64,000 nt of DNA from the NCBI GenBank assembly GCA_037042915.1, contig CM073202.1:372001-436000 (forward strand). The letters are read 5' to 3'. The notes beneath the pieces are model-generated. The model saw only the letters and a list, made by a program, of their open reading frames with translations. It had not been told where the DNA came from and made no database searches. Position 1 is the first letter of the stretch. The number at the start of each line of letters is the position of its first letter. The translations under genes were made by a program, and so were the position numbers. This stretch comes from Auricularia sp. M13 (lineage: Eukaryota > Basidiomycota > Agaricomycetes > Auriculariales > Auriculariaceae). Positions 55,639-64,000 of the stretch are shown here, one piece after another.

Positions 55639-57780
55639 ATGTCTTGGGTCCAGCTCGGCCTCGCGGCCGTCGTCCTCTACGCCTCCTACCGACTCGTGTC
55701 TTATGTATCCGCATACCTGAAGAACTTGCGCTCTCCGCTGCGTCATCTCCTTGGGCCGCGCAGTGAAAACGTGCTCTTCGGTCACGCTCGCATGCTGTTC
55801 GGCGCCGAGAATACCTCACGGACGCTGCAGGGTTGGGCTGATCAGTACGGTGGAACATTCGCCGTCCGAGGGATGCTTGGGGTACGTACACGCTGGTCAC
55901 ACTTGATCAACATAATTATTTTCTCACGGCGTTGACTGCATAGAAATATCAGCTTGTGTCGACCGACGCTCGTGCAATCGCACACATTCTTTTTGCGTCG
56001 AATGTGTTTCAAAAGCCTGTGGACCAGCGTCGCATGATGGAAAAACTATTCGGGAAAGGTGAGCACTGAACAGCTTGAGCGCTATGACTCGACGCTAATT
56101 TGAACAAATTACAGGGATTCTAACCGCCGAAGGTGAGGATTTTAAAGGTCGCCATATTACCATGCTCAAGATGTTGCAATAACCCGCGTAGACGAACAAC
56201 ACAGAGACCAGGTCTGCCATTGCACCCGCGGCGCGAGCTCAGCCTAACTTTGTCCAGCGGCGCATTATAAATCCGGCCTTTGGCTTTTCTCAGGTGCGGG
56301 ATATGACAGAGATCTTTGTCGAGAAGGCTGCCCAGGTACGTGTCACCTTTTCATATTGTCCTTCAGCAGACTCACAAACGGCTAGCTGCGCGAGGTCTGG
56401 AACAACAAGTGCATTGATGCCGGAGGGACTGCCCGCGTCGACGCCTTACACTGGATGAGCAAGGCCACCCTCGACATCATCGGAAAAGCAGGATTCGACT
56501 ACGAGTTCGGGACGCTCGACGAGAACCGGGCCAAGAGCGAATTGGCCGAGGCATTTGAAGGTCTCTTTCATCAGGATTCCTCCAAGATGCAGCACATTCG
56601 TTTCCTAGTGGACAGACAGTTCCCCTTCCTTGCGCGCATCGCTGTGAGTCCTTCGTTACTCCACTACCCAATCTTGATCACTAAGTCCTCGCGCGAACAG
56701 CCCGACGCCCATGCACGCGCCACGGATCTTAGCAAGCAGAGGATGGACGAGATCGGCATGCGCATCATCCAGGCGAAGAAACAGGCGAAGGGCGCTGCTC
56801 GGGTTGAGAAAGACACGGTCGGCGGGAGGGACCTCATCACTCTCCTGCTTCGTGCCAACCTCGCGGCCGACTTGCTGCCGTCCCAGCGCCTGACGGATGA
56901 ACAGGTCCTCTCGCAAATCCCAGCATTCCTCGCTGCAGGCGAGTCTCTTCCTTATGTGCGATGCACGATGCTAATAGCATTTCGTAGGACACGAAACCAC
57001 CAGGTGATGCACGACCAATGCCTGCGTCGAGGCTACTGATACCATCATTCTAGTACTGCGACAACCTGGGCCATGTACGCGCTCGCGACGCACCCGGACA
57101 TGCAGACAAAACTGCGTGCGGAGCTGCGCGAGATTGGCACGGAGGCCCCAACGCTCGACATGCTGAACACTTTGCCATATCTCGATCATGTCGTGCGGGA
57201 GACATTGCGCATTTATAGCGCATTCTCTCTCATCACCCGAGAGGCCGTCGAGGATACTGTTGTCCCGTTGTCCGCGCCAATCCGAGATGCAGCTGGGAAC
57301 TTGCAAAGCAGCATCAGGTGCGTATCTATCTGCTTTGGGCCTCCTTGGCTAACGCACACGCAAGGGTGCAGAAAGGTGACCAGGTGCAAATCCCGGTTTT
57401 GCTCGTCAACCAGAGCACGGCCATATGGGGACCCGACGCCGAAGAATTCTGGTGAGCTTCTGCACCCTTTGTCCAATGATGCCTACCGACAGCCTTGCAG
57501 CCCTGAGCGTTGGGAGCGCATTCCCGCAGAGGCTTCGTCTATCCCGGGCATCACGCCGAACTTGATGACATTCCTTGGCGGACCGCGCTCTTGCGTGGGT
57601 CATCGTTTTGCGGTTGCTGAGATGAAGGCATTGCTCTTTCATATCGTTCGTGGCTTTGAGTTTCGTTTGGCCATCGACCCTTCACAGGTGTGGAGTCGCA
57701 CAGGAGTTATCAAACGTCTGCCTCAGCTTCGTGACGACAATAGTGTACAGCTACCAGTCTACCTGACACCAGCAGCATGA
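55639..57780 (+). CDS. Cytochrome P450 monooxygenase
   Basis: Eleven exons: 55639-55881, 55944-56058, 56115-56132, 56192-56211, 56258-56335, 56386-56643, 56701-56938, 56988-57003, 57054-57317, 57365-57451 and 57501-57780, giving 538 residues. An N-terminal membrane anchor (SWVQLGLAAVVLYASYRLV) is followed by the C-helix region RRIINPAFGFSQVRDM, I-helix AGHETTSTATTWAM, K-helix ETLRIYSAFSLITREA, PERW, and the heme loop FLGGPRSCVGHRF with Cys477. It resembles the large basidiomycete CYP5150/CYP63-like monooxygenases in general plan, but I cannot name the family. Substrate unknown; an NADPH-P450 reductase must supply electrons. Three exons are 20 bases or less, and the intron after 56938 has a GC donor (GCGAGT). 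All key residues are present. Confidence 0.9.
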
Positions 57781-59112
57781 GGATTAGTGGTTGGATACGA
57801 AGATTTAAGGGATCTCCTGGTGGATGGTCAATGCCTTTTAACTCCTGCTTCGCACGGAGAGTACTTACTAGTCATAGCTTCAGGGATCAGCAGCGCACAA
57901 AACTTACCAACCCTCGCTCAGCTGAGACTTGGAAGGTTGCGCCGGTGACGATTTATGTATATTATATGGCACATGCAGTGGCTAGCCCCGTATTTCCCTA
58001 CCCCTCGGCCAATCTATTTAGTAAACCAGCCCAGCTTTCAGTCCTCTCGTCCTCGGTCTAACTCTCCTGCCAACGTAAAGTCTGCAAAGGAGACTACCTG
58101 GCAGCTGCCAGCAGGTACCGTCTCAGTCAGAACATCCGCGGCTGCAGTACCGGTATCTCCAACGCCGAATTCGACATGCCACGGTGCACTGCCAGCACGT
58201 GCAAAGTGACAAACACGGGCTGGCAGTCTTCCTGAATCCCGATACAGCTGCACCCGAGTCAATGCGCACCGTTGATAAAGGATAGGCTTTCCCATTGGAT
58301 TGTTTGCGGAAGGCCGACCCCGGGGAAGCTGAGAAGCTTTCCGGGATGAGTTCAGGCTTGCTTGGAACGGTTGAGGGTGGGGAACTCATCTCATCTCATC
58401 TCTCAAAGGAAGTTGTGAGTGAGGAGTGACTCCGGAAGAGGGATGATCGAATTGCCATGTGTGACTGTCGATGACGCGGGCAGCCTATCGAGGATCCAGG
58501 CTGCCTATCTGAGCGTGGGCGCGTCCGAAGTGCCAGTTGAGTGGGTGCAGTCTAGATCGTGGTAAGGGAAACCCGGGCACGTGCGCAGCGTCTCAGCTAG
58601 CGTGAAAACTGGGGGGCTGCTGAGCAATTAAAGAAAGTTATTTAGATCAGGAGCAGGCGACGTGAAAATGAGTGTGAAATCATGCAGAGTGGTGGGAGTG
58701 GGCGGTGGACCATGCATTATGCGTGAGGCTGGAGGAGCAGAGGCGCGCGCTCATCGGAGATACAGCCAGTGTCGTCGTCGGCGTTTGGCAGGCGATGGGC
58801 GTCCGTCCGTTCCTGGGCGCCGGCCCAACAGGGGCTAGTGCCTGACAAACCAGTGCTCGCGGCGCGTCTGCCGTGCGCGTCCCTTGTTGCAGGCTGCGTT
58901 CAGCGGTCTGCAGTCGTTGGCAGTAAGCGACAAGGTGAAGACGGCATTCAGGAATTGAAGTGGAGCGCCACTTGCATTTGAAATGAAAGTGTACAGTTTG
59001 TAGTACGTAAGGGAGTACATTCAATCATGATGGTGTAATCGAGATCTACATTGAAAGTCCGGCTGCTTAACTTGGTTTCGATTCGAACCTTGGCCCGGCT
59101 CATGTCTCTCCA
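57781..59112. other. Intergenic region, P450 to proline-rich gene
   Basis: Mixed sequence with short low-complexity runs (TCATCTCATCTCTC near 58387). No gene recognised. Confidence 0.5.
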
Positions 59113-62100
59113 ATGATCCTCGACGACGTTCTGCTCGACGCCAAACCCATTCCCGACACCGTCCCGAGAACGCCGAGGCGCGGCATAATTTCGTCGCCGC
59201 CGTCGTCCGAGTCTACTTCCTCGTCGTCATCCGCGTCCTCCGCGTCGCCACGGACGATGGCCAACTTCCCCTTCGCGCAGCTGCTGCGCGACGCCGGCGT
59301 GCTCTCCGCGCTGTGCGAGTTTATGACCTGGAATGACGCCTACGCTTCCCTGTGCACGTGCCGGGCCGCGCGAAGCACGTTCGACCGCGCCGCGACCAAG
59401 TCCGTTTGGCTGCGCCGCTACGTCGCCGGCTACGCGCGCGGCGTCGACGTCCCCTTCGTGCCCGCCGTCGAGCTCGAGCACCTCGTCTTATTCAGTGCGT
59501 GCTGGCCGCCTGCCGCGTGATAGTAGGCCTGGCTGATGTGATTCTGAACCTTAGTGGCATCACAGGCCGAGCCGCTGCATCGATACCCCGCGCTGGCGCT
59601 CGCGCTGCTGTCGGGCGCGGCGCTGGGCCCGCCGTCGCCCGAGGACGACGTGCGCGCGCACAAGCTCGAGCAGCTGGCGCTCGCGCATACGCGGATGGTC
59701 CTCGTCCTGCGCGCGCGCGCCCCGCCGCTCGGAGCCGACGGGGACGACGCGCCGCCGGCGCCGCGCGCGCCGGCGCCCGCCGAGCGCGAGCTGGCGTTCC
59801 CCGCGCCCCTCGCGTACTTCGGCGAGGGCGCCGCGCCGCCGGCCAATACGGGCACGACGCCGCCGCCAGCCGCTGCGCCGACGTCATCGACGTCCTCCGC
59901 CCCGCCGACGTTACGACATCGCGAGCCGACGCACCAGAAGCGCAACTCCAATCGGCTCTCGCGTATCTTCTCCGCCGCGCCCAAAGCACCGCCGCCCGCG
60001 CCTCAGAGGGATAAGCGCTTCTGGGAGGACATGCGCCGCGAGCGCCGCATATCCCGTCACGTGCACAGCCAGAGTCTTAGCGACGTTGAATCGACTCGCG
60101 TGCGCGCCGCCCGCCAGTCCATGTATGGTTTACGTGCATTAGGCCCTGGGGGATCTGATTTTGCGAGGTCTATGCACGACCCGGCACTAGCCAGCTCACG
60201 CGCGCGAGCGCTTGTACTGCGCTTATTTGTTCCATGTGCGTGGCTGGACGCCGATGCTCTGGCGGAATGCGAGTCACAACTTCGCGACGAGGGGTTCTGG
60301 CCATATCTTCAACCTGGCGACGTCGTCTGCAACTTGGGCTACGTGCCAGAAACAGACGCCCAGATCGCATGGGTCATCCACACCGGGACAAGGTTACAAG
60401 TCTGGACATTGTCTGAACCTCCACCCGTCGCGCCAGACGCAGCAATGCGTCTCCCGTCACCGTTCTACTTCGCGCATCTCTCGCCGAGTGGAGGAGGCTC
60501 GCAGCCACCATCGGGTCTGACGAGCCGGGCGAGCATGTACAGCGTTAACGGCCCATTATCCGCGTCCACACCGACGTTGGGCAACCAAGCGCCATTCTTC
60601 GCGGCGCTCTCCTTACACCGACGTCCAGGCTCCAGCGGTGGCGGCGGGCCACCGAGTGCGTGGTCAGGTTTCGGCGGCGGCCCCGCGCCGTCTATGCGCA
60701 CGACGTCGAGCGTCACACCGTCCAGCAGCGACCCGCGCTGGATACTCCGAATACCGGCGCTGCCGCCCGCGCAGTGGGTGCTGGCGCAGCAGCATGCGAA
60801 CGTGATGTTGAAGCCGCGGATGGGGATGCCGAGCGAGGTAAGGGTGCGGCGGTTTGTGTGGCTTGCTATTGTGGACTTGCGCCGCGTGTCCGTTCCGCCT
60901 GTTCCACCGTTGCCGGAGTGGGCGCGGGCACAGGGGCGAATGCCCACCAGCCAGAGTGCGCCGGTGTTGGCGCAGTCGCAACTTGCGGATGCTCATGGTG
61001 AGTCTCGATCTCTTCATCGTATTCTCGTTCTATTCTGCCTATCTTGCGCTGGGCCGCGACTGCTGTCGAGCTTGGCGACGCTGCGCGGTCGGTCTGCCGC
61101 CTGTGTCGCATCGCCGCGCTCGCGCTCCACCGCCAGCCCGGCTCTGAGCCCACGGCATGGACCTGGAATGAGCGGCAATGTCAATAATTTCGCGCGGGCA
61201 TCCCTCGTGCCTCCGCGATTCGATTCGTGCGTGCGCGGCTGCTGAGCGTTCGGGGGCGGCAGTACAGCGTCTCCTCGGACGAGAGCTCGCTCATTCGAGA
61301 GTCGCGAGGGGCACACGGCAAGCTCGCGATCGGTGACCTGCGGCGCCTCTCCTCAGTCACGCGTCGTGGTCTCTCCGTTCTAGCTCTATTCGCCTTTATT
61401 TCATCGCGGTTGTGTCCGAGCGTTGCTGACGAATTATATTTGTAGAGGCGATGGGCCCGGGCTGGCACCGCGAATGGGTGCTCGAAGCCGCCGGCACCCC
61501 CGAGGGCCGCACTGCGCTGGAGGCCGTTTTAAATGGCGCTGGCGGTGACAGGGAGTGGATAATCCAGCGCGAAAAGTGCGCTGGTGGGCGGCTATGGATG
61601 CGGTATGTCGGGTTCGCGTTCTCTTTACTGCCTACTAATTGACGTTGACATGTAGATTGGTCGACTGGCCCGCGTACGACCCAGAAGCGGACGGCATGAC
61701 GTCTCCGCACGAGCGCCTCGCGATGACGCCGACGCTGCCTCCCGCACATCCAGTACGCCCATTGGACGTCGACCTCGGGCGGCCGCTCGAGTTCTCCGTT
61801 GCGGCGGCAGGAACGGCTCGCGCGCAGCAGCAGAACATGCAGCTCAACCAGCCGCCGCAACGGCGCGTCGTTTCGCAGCCCCCGCCGTCGCGCAGGCTGT
61901 CGAAGACACGGTCGAAGCGCAACCCGTCGCCGTCGCCTGCGCCGTCGTCGCACAACCCTAGGGAGTCGTCGCAGTCGCTGACGACGGAGGAGGACCCGCA
62001 GAAGACGCCGATGCCATCGGCGTGGCAGCAGGTGCAGCCTTGGTCGTCGCCTGCACCGTCAAGATACAGTAGCCCGCCTGCGCCGTCGGCATATGCTCCC

Positions 62101-62838
62101 TCGGCGTATGCTAATGCGCCACCCTCGCAGTTCCAGAGCCCACCACCCTCACAGTTCCACAGTCCCCCGCCGTCCCAGTTCCACAGCCCGCCGCCCTCGC
62201 ACTATCATAGTCCGCCACCGTCTCATGGCCCACCACCGTCACAGTATCCCAACCTTCCACCGCTAATGAATGGTCCACCGCCCGCGCGCTATACGAGCCC
62301 GCCTCCGTCCAGCAGTCTGCCGCCTAGCATCCACACGACTCCTCCGCCGCACCAGCCTCCGCGCACGGCGTCTCCGCCCCGCAGCCCGCATGCGCTGTCG
62401 CCGTCGCCGGTGAAACGCACGTCGTCGCCGCTGAACCCGAAGAACCACCCGCCGCCGTCGGTGTCGTTGAACAGCACGTCGAGCTCGAGCCTGCACTCGC
62501 CGTCGAGCGTCAGCCTGTCGAGCAGCGTGGCGACGCCGCCGCCGGAAACGCCGTCGAAGCCGCGCGGGCTGCCGCCTGGCGCCGCGCCGCCGCAACCGCA
62601 GCACTTGCCGCCGCTGCCGCCGAAGCAGCAGCAGGCGCTGCCGTCCGAAGACGCGCCGCCGCCGCCGCCCAAAGTGTCGACGACGAATCCGAAGCGCGAC
62701 CCCGCGCCGACGTCGCCGCGCGGGTCGGTGTTCGGCGCCGCAACGGGCCTGCTGCCGCCCCCGCCGCCGCCACCGAAGACGCCGAGCCGGAAGCTCACGC
62801 GGCGCCGCGTCGTCAGCGCGCTCATCCCCGGACTTTAG
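59113..62838 (+). CDS. Large proline/serine-rich protein with F-box-like N-terminus, function unknown
   Basis: Clear exons are 59113-59494, 59555-60997, 61446-61602 and 61656-62838. The stretch 60998-61445 holds one or two more exons I could not settle: one frame gives RGRQYSVSSDESSLIRESRG and another a Ser/Pro-rich text. Total is over 1,050 residues. Residues about 48-85 (FPFAQLLRDAGVLSALCEFM, WNDAYASLCTCRAARSTFDR) look like an F-box variant. Structured parts follow: LRLFVPCAWLDADALAECES, GFWPYLQPGDVVCNLGYVPE, WVIHTGTRLQVWTLSEP, and later PGWHREWVLEAAGTPEGR. The last 390 residues are a disordered proline tail with SQFHSPPP repeats. Fungal-specific by appearance. It may be a cytoskeletal or polarity scaffold, but nothing proves this. 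Confidence 0.75.
62125..62247 (+). repeat. 24-base coding tandem repeat (SQFHSPPP)
   Basis: Five imperfect units of about 24 bases in frame within the proline-rich tail, reading SQFQSPPP, SQFHSPPP twice, SHYHSPPP and a shortened SHGPPP. Length-variable repeats like this often differ between strains. Confidence 0.85.
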
Positions 62839-63390
62839 TCTGCTTGTATCTCAAACTCATCTTAGTTGCTTCCCGGATCGCATTTGACCTAGAAACTCTT
62901 TACGCTAGACATTTCCCCGTAGCCCGCTCTCTTTTTTGCATGGGTGCACTGTATTTCTTACCTACTTACTTACGATACGACGAGATTGATATACGGAAAA
63001 TGATGACTCGGAATTGCGGATTGGTTTGACTTGAAGCCTTCTGTTCGTCAGTGGCCCAGTGATTTGACTTGGCTAGACGTTGCTGGACTGATTCTGCGCT
63101 ATTTTATGTGTAATCGAGCTTGTTTGAAAGAGGGGCAGGTACATATGAGAGTCACTGTCAAGCTTCTCTGAGCTCGGCCGCAAATACGCGAGACCGCAGT
63201 TGGATTTGATTATTTTGAGCTATATCAAAGTGAGGAGATTACTTTTTCTGCTGATACATGAGAGATAGAAATGCTGATACATGAGAGATAGAAATGCGCC
63301 GGAGATATCAATACAGTCTAGGAATTAGTCCATAATCCACTCACAACAATTCATCTGCAAGGGGCGGTCAGGAATTGATCCCATGATATA

Positions 63391-63437
63391 CCGTTAGTTA
63401 GTTAGTCCGGCCGTCAGGCCGTTGCAAAAAATTCTGC
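63391..63437 (+). repeat. Dispersed repeat block, copy 1
   Basis: Carries TTAGTTAGTTAGTCC then TCAGGCCGTTGC and AAAATTCTG, in the same order as the block at 63676-63720. Possibly ends of a small non-autonomous element. Confidence 0.6.
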
Positions 63438-63675
63438 TTGATACTACTTCTGCCCCTGGGACAGTCCTGAGATGCCCTGGCAGACACAGTAAGGAGTGGG
63501 CCCCTGTTGAAGACATAGTCCCTTATATTCAAGGTAGATTAATTGGTAGCCCTTGCCAGTTGCTAGTGGTGTGTCAGGTCTTCTGACAGTGGGATGACAC
63601 TGCGGCGGGCAGTTTGGCAGCTCGGAGCCAACTCGGTGACAGCGGAGTTACCGCTTTGGGTAATAGTGACGTCAT

Positions 63676-63720
63676 ATAGTTAGTTAGTCCAGCGAGCTCA
63701 GGCTTGCGGAAAATTCTGAC
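63676..63720 (+). repeat. Dispersed repeat block, copy 2
   Basis: Carries TTAGTTAGTCC, CTCAGGCTTGCGG and AAAATTCTGACGG. The phrase ATTCTGACGG occurs again 30 bases on. Confidence 0.6.
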
Positions 63721-63867
63721 GGTATATACTAAAATATAATTCTGACGGCCCCTTGTTCATCTGAGTCTCTCTCCCTCATTCCACTTCCCTCAACGAGTAC
63801 AATAGATCAAGAACACTTGAACGTCGAAGAAGCATTGGGATCCAGCATAGCTCCCACGCCAGGCACG

Positions 63868-64000
63868 ATGATGGCGCCGTCGAAGTATGGGTTGCGTTCG
63901 CCACCGGCAGCAGAAGATGTGATGCTTTCGACGGGCGCGTCAGGTTTCTTGCACGACACACGCCGCGCAGGCGCATCACGGGGTGCTAGCTTTGAGCGCT
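63868..64000 (+). CDS. Possible 5' end of a gene cut by the window edge
   Basis: From the ATG at 63868 the frame stays open to the window end (MMAPSKYGLRSPPAAEDVML and on), with protein-like Ser/Ala/Pro/Arg composition. The same frame is open back to about 63731, so the true start could be earlier or this may be an internal exon. No family recognised. Confidence 0.3.
   Translation, partial: MMAPSKYGLRSPPAAEDVMLSTGASGFLHDTRRAGASRGASFER

Larger units (their letters stand above)
62839..63867. other. Gene-poor region with dispersed repeats
   Basis: Contains a 17-base tandem doublet (GCTGATACATGAGAGATAG, twice near 63248-63293) and the two related blocks listed at 63391 and 63676. No gene recognised. 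Confidence 0.55.

Overview
The window looks like nuclear DNA of a basidiomycete fungus, probably an Agaricomycete. Almost every gene is cut by many short introns of about 45 to 60 bases, usually with GT(A/G)(C/A)GT donors, and exons can be as small as 15 bases. Hog1, Htd2, eIF3j, Pwp1 and Rfc5 all have typical fungal sequences. Apart from one broken RelA/SpoT gene, nothing has a bacterial layout.

Layout from left to right. About 3.7 kb without a recognisable gene. PWP1 (minus, ribosome assembly). RFC5 (plus, clamp loader) with a 2-kb pyrimidine-rich intron. An aquaporin (plus), a SnoaL-like protein and an F-box protein (both minus), then a second, nearly identical aquaporin on the minus strand followed by a broken copy of the start of RFC5. 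The two aquaporins and the RFC5 pieces are arms of one inverted segmental duplication. Next come a proline/serine-rich protein of unknown role, a degenerate RelA/SpoT-type (bacterial stringent-response) gene, a SIRT5-like deacylase, a membrane hybrid histidine kinase, an HTD2-type dehydratase, an F-box protein and the stress MAP kinase HOG1. A LINE of about 6.4 kb with a poly(A) tail and target-site duplication sits just beyond the 3' end of a second F-box gene, an inverted paralogue of the first. After it lie a secreted SurE-type phosphatase, a probable intron-bearing tRNA, eIF3j/HCR1, a serine dehydratase, a NIPA-type magnesium transporter, another F-box-like protein, a cytochrome P450 and a large proline-rich protein. 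The right end is a repeat-bearing, gene-poor kilobase with the possible first exon of another gene.

Functionally most genes are independent housekeeping or accessory genes. A loose stress theme can be inferred: a phosphorelay-type hybrid kinase, HOG1 and two aquaporins lie within about 25 kb. Physical linkage alone does not prove a shared pathway. The most unusual items are the RelA/SpoT relic, the inverted duplication in which aquaporins stayed intact while RFC5 was shredded, and the very long RFC5 intron.

All exon boundaries were read by eye from splice consensus, reading phase and remembered family sequences. No search or alignment program was run.
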